Counted from the first letter of the stretch, positions 1-8,757 are shown. The stretch: DNA of 64,000 bases from Candidatus Rhodobacter oscarellae (GCF_001078595.1 NZ_LFTY01000001.1:115830-179829), one strand, 5' to 3'. The notes: generated by a model from the letters alone, not told the origin. Program-made: numbers and translations.

Positions 1-1414
1 GATTGGATCGACGAGGACAATCCGGTTCGCGTGATTGATCTCTTTGTGGAGGAGATTGATCTTGGGGAGATCGGTTTCCTGAGAGCCTTGCCGGCGCGGA
101 CAGGGCGGCCTGGGTATCATCCATCAGTGCTGCTGAAGCTGTTCATCTACGGCTATCTGAACCGCGTGCCCTCCAGCCGCGCGCTGGAGCGGGAGGCTGT
201 TCGCAATGTCGAGGTGATGTGGCTGACCGGGCGGTTAGCTCCGGACCACAAGACGATCGCCGATTTTCGCCGCGATAACGGCCCCGCCATTCGGCGAACC
301 TGTGCGCAATTCGTCGAGCTCTGTCGCCGGATCGGGGTGCTGAAGGGGGATTGCGTCGCCATTGATGGCTCCAAATTCAAGGCGGTCAATAATCGAGATA
401 AGAATTTCACCAAGGGCAAGGTCGCCAGCCGTACCGCCCATCTGGTCGCGAGCATTCAGCGTTATCTTGATGAAATGGTCCGGATCGACCGTCAGGAAGA
501 GGGTGAGGTCCGGGCCGAGAAGATCGCCAACCTGGCGCAACGCTGCGAGCGCATCCGGCAGGAGATCGAGTGCCTGGTGGACATGGGTGAGGCGCTCAGA
601 CAGAGCCCGGACAGTCAGATCTCTCTGACTGATCCGGATTGCCGCTCGATGGCCACCAGCGCCAAAGGCAGCGGTTTTGTTGGCTACAACGCCCAGTCGG
701 CGGTGGATACCGAGACCCATCTGATTGTCACGCATGACGTGATCAATGCCGGGCACGACCGTGAACAACTGTCGACGATGGCCAAGGCGGCGAAGGCCGC
801 TCTCGTGCGCGACGAAATGAGCGCGGTGGCAGACAAGGGCTATTTCAGCGGCCGGGAAATTCTGGTCTGCCACGAGGATGGCATCACCACGACCCTCCCC
901 CGGCCTGAGACCTCGGGCAACCGCAAGAAGGGCAAGTATGTGAAGGCCGACTTTGCCTATGACGCGGATGCGGATATCTACCAATGCCCGGCAGGCGAGA
1001 CGCTGACATATCGCTACACGACTGAAGAGGGCGGCCTGGTGGTGCAGCGATACTGGACCACCGCCTGTCTGAACTGCCCTGTCAAGGCGCGCTGCACCAC
1101 GGGCAAGGAGCGCCGGATCACCCCCCTCTCATCGCTGCAAGCAGCGACTGCGGGGCAATGGATGGGAGCACGAACATCTGGTCGACGAGATGCGCGACCG
1201 CCTGATCCGCGACCCGGCCCTAATGGGCCTCCGCCGCTCGACCGTCGAGCACCCGTTCGGCACGATCAAGGCCTGGATGGGAGCGACGCATTTCCGGATG
1301 CGAACGCTCACGAACGTCCGAACCGAGATGGCATTCCATGTCCTCGCCTATAACATCAAACGGGTGATTTCCCTGATCGGGGTGCGTGGGCTTCTGACCG
1401 CCCTTCCGGCCTAA
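1..1414 (+). CDS. IS1182-family transposase, frameshifted, 5' partial
   Basis: This is a DDE transposase of the IS1182 family. Frame 1 is open from base 1 to 1353 and carries the N-terminal region (RALPARTGRPGYHP), the DDE core (VAIDGSKFKAVN, VADKGYFS) and a cysteine-rich segment (CPAGET, CLNCPVKARC). The conserved C-terminus (STVEHPFGTIKAWMG, LAYNIKRV) is read in the +1 frame and ends at 1414. The switch must occur near a run of six C at 1121-1126. That run is followed by a short stem-loop at 1132-1147. Copy 2 has the same arrangement. Either the shift is programmed or a dead element was copied in trans. Confidence 0.88.
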
Positions 1415-1583
1415 ACCCGGGCGTCCGGCTCAAATTACACCGCAGAAAACGCCCTGAGAGCTCGGTTTTGCCTCCCTCCGGCGAAATGCGCCCCAAAATG
1501 ACCCAGAAACCGGAAAACCCAAAAGAAACCAGTAGAAAACCCTGAAAGCCAAAGTACCAAAAGAGTTTCCACACACCCTCGGC
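1..1583 (+). mobile_element. IS1182-family insertion sequence, copy 1 (5' part outside window)
   Basis: The right terminal repeat lies at 1563-1583 and begins GAGTTTCCACACACC. It is the same sequence that ends copy 2. The window opens inside the element, and by alignment with copy 2 the first 121 bases are missing. The segment 1-1583 matches the reverse complement of 9935-11517 with no length difference, and the shared reading frames translate identically. The copies are therefore probably recent duplicates. Both continue past the right terminal repeat with CCACAGC. I saw no target-site duplication. Confidence 0.9.
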
Positions 1584-1587
1584 CCAC

Positions 1588-1640
1588 AGCAGCCATCGGT
1601 CGGGTCGCGCAGCATTGCACTTGCAGCATCTTGGATCGGT
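1588..1640. repeat. dispersed intergenic repeat, copy A (partner near 2381-2433)
   Basis: A stretch of about 53 bases beginning CAGCAGCCATCGGTCGGGTC recurs almost unchanged at 2381-2433. Both copies sit in non-coding DNA beside other decayed repeats that share AATGTCNGCNNTGCGGGCTGC-like blocks (around 6188, 9876 and 11755). I see no coding capacity. The gap 1584-1860 consists of this repeat, the next one, and the leader of the Nudix gene. Confidence 0.6.
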
Positions 1641-1749
1641 CCAAAGCAGCCACACGATTGGTGCCTCGAATGCTGCGGGCGCAGCCCGCTTTGCGGAAAT
1701 TGGCTGTTTCCTGCAGCCTTTCGGTCTTGGCAATGACGGGGTTGCGGAC
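1641..1749. repeat. 109-bp direct repeat, copy 1
   Basis: This segment, starting CCAAAGCAGCCACACGATTG, recurs in the same orientation at 11707-11815 with three mismatches in 109 bases. Copy 1 lies just inside the right end of IS1182 copy 1. Copy 2 lies just outside IS1182 copy 2. Small coding-like frames across it are artefacts. Confidence 0.8.
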
Positions 1750-1860
1750 TTTGCTGCCGTAGGAGCTTAAAATCTAAAGGTCGGCTTTAGCATCATGGCC
1801 GTTGTTGCATTCTGATAGTACCACGTCAGTAATTCTTGGTAAGAAACGGGTGCGAAAGAA

Positions 1861-2250
1861 ATGCGTGACATAGTTAATGGACTGCTTTTGCAGCGAGAGA
1901 GCATACTCCTTGCACACCGCTCACCGGCCCGTTCAAGTTATCCAGATACTTGGAGTTTTCCCGGCGGTCATGTCGAAGATGGTGAGACCTTACAAGAAGC
2001 CCTCGTGCGTGAACTTGACGAAGAGATCGGGGTTTTGCCTACATCATGGCGGCAGCTAGATAGCTTCACTTACAACAGCGGAAAGGCAAACTTTCATTTC
2101 TTCGCTGTCGATCATTGGCAAGGAAAACTGACCAACCTTGGGGATGAACATAGCGAGCTTCGATGGGTAAACCTAGGCGTCGCTCACGAAATGCCAAAAC
2201 TAACGTTCCCAATCTACACTGACATTTTTGCGGCTCTCTTTCAGAGCTGA
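1861..2250 (+). CDS. Nudix (MutT-like) hydrolase
   Basis: This 129-residue protein contains a complete Nudix box at residues 36-58 (G36, E42, R50-E51, E54-E55, G57). That fits GX5EX7REUXEEXGU and supplies the metal-binding glutamates. Such small single-domain proteins hydrolyse nucleoside diphosphates linked to another moiety, often oxidised dNTPs, but the substrate cannot be read from sequence. It stands alone between repeats inside the IS-bracketed segment. The start is the first ATG of the frame, and a weak purine stretch (GCGAAAGAA) precedes it. Confidence 0.88.
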   Translation: MRDIVNGLLLQRESILLAHRSPARSSYPDTWSFPGGHVEDGETLQEALVRELDEEIGVLPTSWRQLDSFTYNSGKANFHFFAVDHWQGKLTNLGDEHSELRWVNLGVAHEMPKLTFPIYTDIFAALFQS

Positions 2251-2708
2251 CGTCGGTGTTACGTGGAATGCCGACATTCAAGCACATTGCAGCATCATGC
2301 AGTATGGGCTCTCAGCGGTCATGCGGCGATGCAGTACCAAAACCAAAAAAATCGAATATACTGCCGTCGAGAAGAGCCCTCAGCAGCCATCGGTCGGGTC
2401 GCGCAGCATTGCAACTGCAGCATCTTGCATCGGCCCAGAGCGGCCATTGACCGGGGAATTCGATTGCTGCAATCGCAGCCCGCTTAGCGGCCCTTCGCTG
2501 CTCCTGCGAAGATCGAAGATGATCGAACTCACAGTGTGCGGACGGAGCTGCCGTTCGCTGCGTTTGCAAACCTTGACCCGACCAACGCCACCCAGGGCGG
2601 AGTGCCGTCATTCGCTGCGAGTGCAGAAGTGCATCAGCAATTTGTAAGAAGCGGACATTAGCCATAACTCAGATCGGTGATACCAAGAGAGAGCCAGAAC
2701 CGTTCAGA
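2251..2708. other. gene-free stretch with degenerate repeats
   Basis: I find no convincing gene here. The stretch includes the second copy of the 53-bp repeat (2381-2433). It also holds GC-rich blocks resembling one another (TTCGCTGC-type words near 2505, 2554 and 2612). Short overlapping frames on both strands look like repeat artefacts. It separates the 3' ends of the Nudix gene and the HTH-TPR gene. Confidence 0.5.
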
Positions 2709-4475
2709 CTATTCTTCTGAAAGCTCATCCTTTAGTTTTGCGATGTTTGCTTCGCAAGAAGTGACGCCTTCACTGAAGCCAACCTCTCGATAAGCTGTTA
2801 AGCCGTTTTCGAAGAACTCAATGGCATGCTGAATGTCGGATTGGGCGACCTCCGGCTCTGCAATCCTAGAGTGGTTCCCGAAGATACTCCCTAACCTGCA
2901 CTGAATGTACCCCCATCTTTGCACATCACGTTCCTTGGTAATCCATTCAGAGGCCTTTTCAAACGAAGCCACCGCATGCATGAAATTGACCTCTTTCTGA
3001 ACGTCATTTTCTGCATGTAGGCCATGTTCGAACAAAACATCGCCAAGACACCTGTGCGCCTCCGCAAACTGATCGGGAAATGCGGTTTCAGAATAGGCTT
3101 GGGTGGCATTCTGAAAGCAGGAGATAGCTCTTAGCCGCGCCAAGAGATACACTTCTTCATTATCTTCTTTTGAGCGAGCTAGGCGAAGAACAACATTCCC
3201 GAGGTTAAAATTTCCCCCTCCCCATACTTCGATATCACCAAATCTCTCGCTGATCTGTATTGCTTCCCAGAAGGCATTGCGCGCCTCCTCCAGCGCATCT
3301 AAATCCAGCGTTTCGCCAAACTCTTCCGCTCGCAACAAAGAAGACCCAAGACCATTATATACATGGCAAAGCAGTTCCCTGTGCTCATTCAATGCCAACA
3401 AACTGTCTCGAACGTTCCTGTAGAGGTCGATCACTTGCTCGATCGTTTCGGGGTCTCCTTCGATCCTTCCTCGATCGGACAAACTGTTAGCCAGAGAAAT
3501 CTGCGCTGAGATCTTCTCGTATGCAAATTCCGTTCCCTCTAGGTGCTTAACAGCTTTCCTTGCGAACCCCTCTGCATCTCGAAGCAACGATGCCCTTTCC
3601 TCTGCTCTCAACGCTGCAGCCCTGTTCCTCTGAACAAGACTGATCCTGTAGCATATTCCGGCAACAACATCGGGACACTCCGCGGGATCAGAGATTTCTA
3701 AGGCATCCTTGAGAAGGCGTTCTGCCACCCCAAAATCGACATCGTACGAGCGACGAGCAGCTTCGTAAATCCGCTTACCTAGGTTTTGGAGAAGTTCTAC
3801 CGTCACCTTCTTGTCAAATGACAAGAAGAACATGGCAGCTTTGCGGTAGTGAGAATAACTAGCCTCGAAGTCCCCTGCCATTAATTTAGCGTCGCCCCGT
3901 AACGCCCTGATCTCTGCCTGCTTGTCGACCTCCGCCATCGTCTTTTCTTGCTGATGTAACTCCTCTGCTTTCTCCAGGATTTCGTCCACATCAGCATACT
4001 CACCAGCTTGCAACGCGGTAACTGCTGTACCCCGCAGTCCTTTGATCTCTGATGAAACAGCCTCCATGTTGGAAATCTTGTCTCGTAGTCGAACAAACTC
4101 TGTCGCTTTCTCAACAAGGTATGAGTTGAGTTCCTCAAGGGAGGCCTCGGGATTGTCGTGATCGAATTTTTGCGCCAGCTTTCTGATCAGGCCGGACGCT
4201 TCCTTGAAGGCAAGGTCAAGTTCTGGGTTTGGTTGATAGCCGCCGTCCTTTGCGCACTCATCCAACTCCTCGTCCGTAATCTTCAAGTAAACGATAAGCG
4301 GATCGATGGTCTTCAAATGCGGGTTGGACACCAGCCCATTTTCAAGCTCGCTGATTCTGCGCACCTTGCCCGATGATCCAAATGCATCTTCTGCAAGCTG
4401 CGTCTGTGTAAGACCCAAGACGCGTCTCTTTCTGAGGATCAACGCCCCCAGAGCTTTTCCAAAACTATTGCTCAT
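2709..4475 (-). CDS. XRE-type HTH regulator with long TPR-like repeat region
   Basis: This protein has 588 residues from the ATG at 4475. The frame could open 11 codons earlier at a TTG, but that segment is not part of the HTH. Residues about 5-65 form a Cro/C1-type helix-turn-helix (LTQTQLAED, RRISELENG). The rest is all-helical with recurring A/L/Y/F spacing, such as repeated EAARRSYD and ISLANSL segments, typical of TPR arrays. The layout, DNA-binding head plus TPR sensor, matches the RRNPP idea of peptide-responsive regulators, though it is longer than those. It is divergent from a 42-residue signal-peptide-like ORF. That it is a peptide-sensing regulator is inference. Confidence 0.75.
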   Translation of the reverse strand: MSNSFGKALGALILRKRRVLGLTQTQLAEDAFGSSGKVRRISELENGLVSNPHLKTIDPLIVYLKITDEELDECAKDGGYQPNPELDLAFKEASGLIRKLAQKFDHDNPEASLEELNSYLVEKATEFVRLRDKISNMEAVSSEIKGLRGTAVTALQAGEYADVDEILEKAEELHQQEKTMAEVDKQAEIRALRGDAKLMAGDFEASYSHYRKAAMFFLSFDKKVTVELLQNLGKRIYEAARRSYDVDFGVAERLLKDALEISDPAECPDVVAGICYRISLVQRNRAAALRAEERASLLRDAEGFARKAVKHLEGTEFAYEKISAQISLANSLSDRGRIEGDPETIEQVIDLYRNVRDSLLALNEHRELLCHVYNGLGSSLLRAEEFGETLDLDALEEARNAFWEAIQISERFGDIEVWGGGNFNLGNVVLRLARSKEDNEEVYLLARLRAISCFQNATQAYSETAFPDQFAEAHRCLGDVLFEHGLHAENDVQKEVNFMHAVASFEKASEWITKERDVQRWGYIQCRLGSIFGNHSRIAEPEVAQSDIQHAIEFFENGLTAYREVGFSEGVTSCEANIAKLKDELSEE

Positions 4476-4561
4476 TCCGCATATTTTCCGCAAGTCACCC
4501 GCATGCAAACCGCAAATCTACAATGCAATCATTTCCTATCTTTGGACTGCGCATGTAACCA

Positions 4562-4575
4562 GTCGTTCGAACGAC
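4562..4575. promoter_or_regulatory. perfect 14-bp palindrome between divergent genes, candidate operator
   Basis: GTCGTTCGAACGAC is a perfect palindrome. It lies in the 126-bp gap between the HTH-TPR start (4475) and the small peptide start (4602), a few bases ahead of the AAGGAAGA ribosome site. The neighbouring HTH regulator is the obvious candidate to bind it. That assignment is inference. Confidence 0.4.
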
Positions 4576-4601
4576 GATCAACCTCGAAGGAAGATTGTCA
4601 T

Positions 4602-4730
4602 ATGAAACTCAGCAGCACCTTTGCACTCCTTACAGCGGGAGCGTCTCTCGCGGTAGCATTTGATCTAGACGCAACCCAAATCATCGCGACCTTGAACGCG
4701 ATAAGCGTTTGGGTAGCCGCCAAAGAGTAG
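4602..4730 (+). CDS. small signal-peptide-like protein, 42 residues
   Basis: An ATG preceded by AAGGAAGA (spacing about nine bases) opens a 42-codon frame. The product begins MKLSSTFALLTAGASLAVAF, a lysine followed by a hydrophobic core and an A-V-A cleavage-type site near residue 19. The tail of about 23 residues is amphipathic (DLDATQ, TLNAIS, VWVAAKE). It is divergent from the HTH-TPR regulator and upstream of the ParB-like gene. Possible roles are an exported signalling peptide, a small membrane protein or a hydrophobic toxin. No family is recognised. The good ribosome site supports it being a real gene. Confidence 0.5.
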   Translation: MKLSSTFALLTAGASLAVAFDLDATQIIATLNAISVWVAAKE

Positions 4731-4748
4731 ACGTTAGGCGAGTATTCC

Positions 4749-4789
4749 CCACGGAGCATAAGTGAAAAATCTCACAAAGTGCACCGTGG
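4749..4789. other. nested inverted repeat after small peptide gene
   Basis: CCACGG (4749-4754) pairs with CCGTGG (4784-4789), and inside it GTGA (4762-4765) pairs with TCAC (4772-4775). It could form an mRNA hairpin between the peptide gene and the ParB-like gene. There is no T tract, so it is not a typical rho-independent terminator. Confidence 0.3.
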
Positions 4790-4856
4790 CCGGTCCGCAA
4801 TCAAGGGTTGACTACTTATGCATCTAGGATCACGCTTTTCTGAAAGTGAGAACAGC

Positions 4857-6167
4857 ATGATTTTAAAAGAAATTCGCATCAGCGACCTGCTAGTAAATAG
4901 AGCCAACGACCGACATGGAGAGCTGGAAAACGAGACAGCGGCTATCTCATGGCTATTCAATACTCGTGAGACGCATATGAAGAACCTTGCCAAGGACATC
5001 GTCGCCGAAAGCAAGATTTTCGAACCACCGCTTGTGGCGCCAGAGAACGGCAAATTCGTGGTCTTTGACGGAAACAGGCGCGTAACCTGTTTAAAGGTGC
5101 TTGAAAAACCAGTCCGTGCTCCAACGCTGGAACTTCAACAGTACTTCACCAAGTTGCGTGATGGGTGGTCTGGCCCATTTCCCAACAAAATTCTCTGTCA
5201 GGTCGAAGAGGACCGAGACCACATAGACAATATCTTGTATCGTAGACACACAGGTACTTTGAACGGCGTCGGGCAGTCGAATTGGGACGACCGGATGAAA
5301 GACAACTTCGTTGCTAGGTCGGGCAAGATCGTGGGGTTCAACGTAGCTGACGAAATTGAAAGCAGGCTACGCGAAGCGGGCTTACTCCCTGAAAAAAAGA
5401 TACCTCGCTCGAACCTGAACAGATTTCTTTCTGCGGAAATCATTCGAAACCGGATTGGGTTTAGCGTTAAGAAAAAAACCTTCAGTTACACACACAAGCC
5501 TGAAGTCGTTCTTGGAACATTCCAGAGGCTGGCATACGACTTTTCCAATGGGCGTATAGTTCTTGGTGATATCTGGGATAACGAAGGCAAACTGGCATAT
5601 GTCGAAAGGCTTGAGGCAGAAGGCGTCCTACCCAGTGACACGGACTTGCTGAGCGAAAAAGGCGACCCCGACAAACCACGGCCACCTTCTCCAAAACCCA
5701 AGCCCAAGCCTAAACCGAAGCCTACCCCCACGAAGCGAACGACACTCATTCCACAGAAGGACTTTGGGATTCTTTGGACCGGAAAGCAGCAAAGGCATCA
5801 CGCCATCTGGGAGGAACTGCAGTTTCATCTCAACATCGAACAGCATCCCAACGCAATTTCCGTGCTTTTCCGCGTCCTGCTTGAGCTTGCTATCGAGCAC
5901 TATGCTGAAACACACGGAGTTTCTCTTCACCAGAACGACAAGCTAGCGAAACGAGTTGAGAAAGTCGGGAGTGAGCTTTTCTCCCATGGAAAAATCGACG
6001 AGAAGCAACATTCGGCGACCAAGAAGTTCTCTCAACTAGATCAGTTGGTGTCGGCAGACACTCTGAATCGATATGTCCATTCCCCCAACTTTGCTCCCTC
6101 TGCAAAGCACCTAGAGGCACTATGGGACACAATGGCAGATTTCATTGTCGCGTGCCTAAAGGGTTGA
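4857..6167 (+). CDS. ParB-like N-terminal domain protein with unrecognised C-terminal domain
   Basis: I chose the ATG at 4857, the 14th codon of the open frame. It follows GTGAGAACAGC, and the ParB-like fold begins at once there (MILKEIRISDLLVN). The product has 436 residues. Residues about 1-85 resemble ParB/Srx domains, with DGNRRVTCLK at 71-80 matching the ParB box. A middle domain leads to a Lys-Pro tract at about 273-293. The C-terminal 140 residues are helical and end in LNRYVHSPNF..WD.MADFI, reminiscent of HEPN or abortive-infection helical domains. There is no ParA partner, so replicon partition is unlikely. The function is unknown. Confidence 0.6.
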   Translation: MILKEIRISDLLVNRANDRHGELENETAAISWLFNTRETHMKNLAKDIVAESKIFEPPLVAPENGKFVVFDGNRRVTCLKVLEKPVRAPTLELQQYFTKLRDGWSGPFPNKILCQVEEDRDHIDNILYRRHTGTLNGVGQSNWDDRMKDNFVARSGKIVGFNVADEIESRLREAGLLPEKKIPRSNLNRFLSAEIIRNRIGFSVKKKTFSYTHKPEVVLGTFQRLAYDFSNGRIVLGDIWDNEGKLAYVERLEAEGVLPSDTDLLSEKGDPDKPRPPSPKPKPKPKPKPTPTKRTTLIPQKDFGILWTGKQQRHHAIWEELQFHLNIEQHPNAISVLFRVLLELAIEHYAETHGVSLHQNDKLAKRVEKVGSELFSHGKIDEKQHSATKKFSQLDQLVSADTLNRYVHSPNFAPSAKHLEALWDTMADFIVACLKG

Positions 6168-6571
6168 TGTTCGAAAACGCCGCGAATGTCGGCACTGCGG
6201 GCTGCAACCGCAGCATCTCGACCAACTGGCCAAAGGCAGCTTTGGGCCGTCCATGACGGTGCCGTTCCTGACTTGGGGTTGTGTTGTGTTCCTCAAACAT
6301 GCTGCAAACGATCTAATGGCGGGAGAGAGCCCATCTTTGCCGGATGCTGCTTTTTGCACCAATGTCCGCTTCTTGGGCACCAGCCAAAAACTTGACAAAT
6401 CCAAAGGGAGTTTTGCCAAGGGTTTGTGGCACAAGATTTTTCAACCATTCCAGCTTTAGAAAAGCCTGTGACAAAAATGACCGTTTTTGCGGCGATTACC
6501 TTCCGAGAAGGAGGCGTGACCCATGAGACACGCTCGACACGTTCCGCCGCAGAGTTTCAAGGGCCTGCAGT
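6168..6571. other. gene-free stretch, degenerate repeat
   Basis: No gene is supported. Positions 6186-6250 carry a block of the local dispersed repeat family (ATGTCGGCACTGCGGGCTGC). The remainder has several short overlapping frames without ribosome sites or recognisable products. Confidence 0.45.
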
Positions 6572-7489
6572 CTAACCAAACACCCGTTCGATCTCAGCAG
6601 CTGTACTAACGATGGCTCGGCTTGCCTTTTCATCCGCGACCAACCCGAGATGCGACAGCGGAAGCGGCGGCAGGCCTTCCTGGATGATCTCTATCTGCGC
6701 GTCCCCAGTCGCAACCGACATAGGAACAGGAGCGATGGCCATGCCGACCCGCACGGCCGTAAGCTGCCCATTCATAGCCCGGCTCGTGCAGCGAATATCG
6801 TAAGGACGCCCGGCCTCATCTAGCGCCGTTAGAGCCGCGGCACGCCAACGACAACCTTCCTCCGATAGGGCGAGCGAGACCATACCCTCCGCATTGCGCC
6901 AACCCGCGCGACCGACCCACACCAACGGCTCGGGTTGCAACGCAACAACATCAGGCGGAAGTTCAAAGCCCCCGTCCGAAAGGATCGCGAGGTCGAGCGC
7001 TTTCGCGGCGATCCGATCCCGTAGGTCGGAGGAATCGGCGACTGTCAGTTCGATCCGCAGCCCGGGATGGGTTGCAGTGCAGCGACGGAGCAGTTCAGGC
7101 ATTCGAGCAAGCCCGACATCGTCGGTGATGCCCAACCGCACCCGGCCGCTCACCAGTTCGCGCCCGAACCGCTCGCCCATCTCGCCAGCAAGCGCCAGAA
7201 AGCGGCGCGCGAAGCCGGTGATGGCCTCGCCCTCGATGTTCGGCGTGAGCCCCGAATTCGAACGCACGAACAGCACTCGCCCCAACTGCTCCTCGACGCG
7301 GCGCACGTGCTTTGACACGGCAGATGGAGTGAGCCCGACTGCCTCAGACGCCGCTCGGACTGATCCCAATTCGGAGACTGCGAGGACAACCCGCATGGCG
7401 TCCGATCGCAGGACGTTACGCACGGCAGGTGATCCATGGTGGTGTCCATTTGGTTTACACTGTAGAGACAAGTTTTCCATATCGGACAT
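6572..7489 (-). CDS. LysR-family transcriptional regulator
   Basis: The winged HTH (AVSELGSVRAASEAVGLTPSAVSKHVRRVEEQLG) is followed by a periplasmic-binding-like effector domain (VRLGITDDVG, DLAILSDGG). The start is uncertain. The ATG at 7489 would leave only 14 bases to the divergent MFS start, and the first 40 residues are unlike LysR proteins, so a GTG at 7423 is also possible. None of these starts has a clear ribosome site. The gene is divergent from the MFS-BKACE pair and probably controls it. That is the usual LysR arrangement, but it is inference here. Confidence 0.85.
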   Translation of the reverse strand: MSDMENLSLQCKPNGHHHGSPAVRNVLRSDAMRVVLAVSELGSVRAASEAVGLTPSAVSKHVRRVEEQLGRVLFVRSNSGLTPNIEGEAITGFARRFLALAGEMGERFGRELVSGRVRLGITDDVGLARMPELLRRCTATHPGLRIELTVADSSDLRDRIAAKALDLAILSDGGFELPPDVVALQPEPLVWVGRAGWRNAEGMVSLALSEEGCRWRAAALTALDEAGRPYDIRCTSRAMNGQLTAVRVGMAIAPVPMSVATGDAQIEIIQEGLPPLPLSHLGLVADEKASRAIVSTAAEIERVFG

Positions 7490-7503
7490 GGTGGCGAGAT
7501 TAT

Positions 7504-8757
7504 ATGATTTTGGCAAGTCAGGAGAATCCTTTGCCATTCACATCCAATCGCAACACCGCTGAGGGCGTGCCCAGGGGTCGTCCCGCATGGTTGCCCGCTC
7601 CGCTGAAGCGGATCGCCATCCTGCAAGCGTGCATGAACGCGGCGCACTTTGCGGCCATGCCCATGCTTGCGGTGCTCGTTGCCGGGATACCAGGTGCCGG
7701 AGCGAAATTGGCGGGCACCGCGTTGGTCATTTACTTTGTGCTGTCACGGACCGGACCGCTAGTGCTGGCCCCACTGGCGGAACGGTTCGGGCTTTGGAAC
7801 ACGGTCACGGTCGGCCTATGCCTGCGCGGTGCGTCGTTTCTCTTCCTTTCCTTCCTCGCCTGGACGACTGCGGCTGCGAGTGGTGCGATCCCGGCCGCAG
7901 CACTTCTCGGCCTAGGGCAAGCGGCCCATGAGGCGGGGATTTACGGCGTCATGGGTCGGCAAGCCGCCCAATGGCGCGACCGGTTGCTCGTACTCAACGG
8001 TCAGGCCCTCAACGTCGGCTGCGTCGTGGGTCCACTCGCTGGGATGGGGCTGGCGTTGTGGTCTCCAGCGGTCGCGTTCGCCGGAGGCGGCATTGCGCTG
8101 CTGGTGCTCGGCATCTGGAGCGCGACCGAGCGGTCCGAGCTGCTGCGTGTTCGCGCGTCTACCGGTCGTGGCTTCGGCCTTTCGCGAGTGCTGACGGATC
8201 GCCTCTTTCTTCTTCTTTGTGTTGCGCTCGTGCCGTTCTGGGCGGTGTTCGCACAGCTCTTCGCAGCCTTCCCAATGCTCGCGGCTGAGCTTGGCGGATC
8301 GGCAGCTTGGGCAAATAGCATCCTGATCGTGAACGGCCTCGTCGGGGTCGTCGCGCTTGCTCTGGTCGCTCGCTGGATCGAGTGTGGATTGGTTGTGTCC
8401 ATGCTGTTCGCCGGGCTTGCCGTCGCCTTTGCGACAGTCGCAGGCACCACTTTTGTTCAGACCCTTCTCGCACTCTTGGCACTCGTCGTTCTGTTTTCGG
8501 TCGGAGAATCCTTCGTCATGGCCGCAAGCGATATCCTGACCGGGCGGCACGCTGACGGACGCTCGACGGCGCTCTACTTCGGTTGCTTGAATGCAAGCGC
8601 CGGGATCGGTGCCGCTATCGGTGGGTATGTGGGGGCATGGGACGCAAGCGGATCGAAGGGAGGCCTGCTCGTGCTTGCGGCGTGCGGCGCACTCTCGGTC
8701 GTACCTATGGCCATCTACGCGACGGACCTCAAAAGATTGCGGGGTATGTCAACATGA
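7504..8757 (+). CDS. major facilitator superfamily transporter
   Basis: This protein of 417 residues has about twelve hydrophobic segments and an MFS-like loop after the second segment (LSRTGPLVLAPLAERFG). The substrate cannot be told. The start ATG at 7504 follows GGTGGCGAGA, and longer in-frame starts would run back over the LysR leader. The stop codon overlaps the ATG of a 29-codon ORF (ATGA at 8754-8757), which in turn overlaps the BKACE start. The transporter may therefore import the substrate of that enzyme or export its product. Confidence 0.85.
   Translation: MILASQENPLPFTSNRNTAEGVPRGRPAWLPAPLKRIAILQACMNAAHFAAMPMLAVLVAGIPGAGAKLAGTALVIYFVLSRTGPLVLAPLAERFGLWNTVTVGLCLRGASFLFLSFLAWTTAAASGAIPAAALLGLGQAAHEAGIYGVMGRQAAQWRDRLLVLNGQALNVGCVVGPLAGMGLALWSPAVAFAGGGIALLVLGIWSATERSELLRVRASTGRGFGLSRVLTDRLFLLLCVALVPFWAVFAQLFAAFPMLAAELGGSAAWANSILIVNGLVGVVALALVARWIECGLVVSMLFAGLAVAFATVAGTTFVQTLLALLALVVLFSVGESFVMAASDILTGRHADGRSTALYFGCLNASAGIGAAIGGYVGAWDASGSKGGLLVLAACGALSVVPMAIYATDLKRLRGMST

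Noticed and set aside
235-984. 249-residue minus-strand frame inside the transposase gene
   Set aside because: It is antisense to the DDE domain, with no homology recognised. It is repeated at 10534-11283 only because the IS is duplicated.
1356-1733. Minus-strand frames next to IS1182 copy 1 (and the matching frames at 9816-10162)
   Set aside because: They cross the IS end and a dispersed repeat. They recur only because the DNA is duplicated, and they have no ribosome site.
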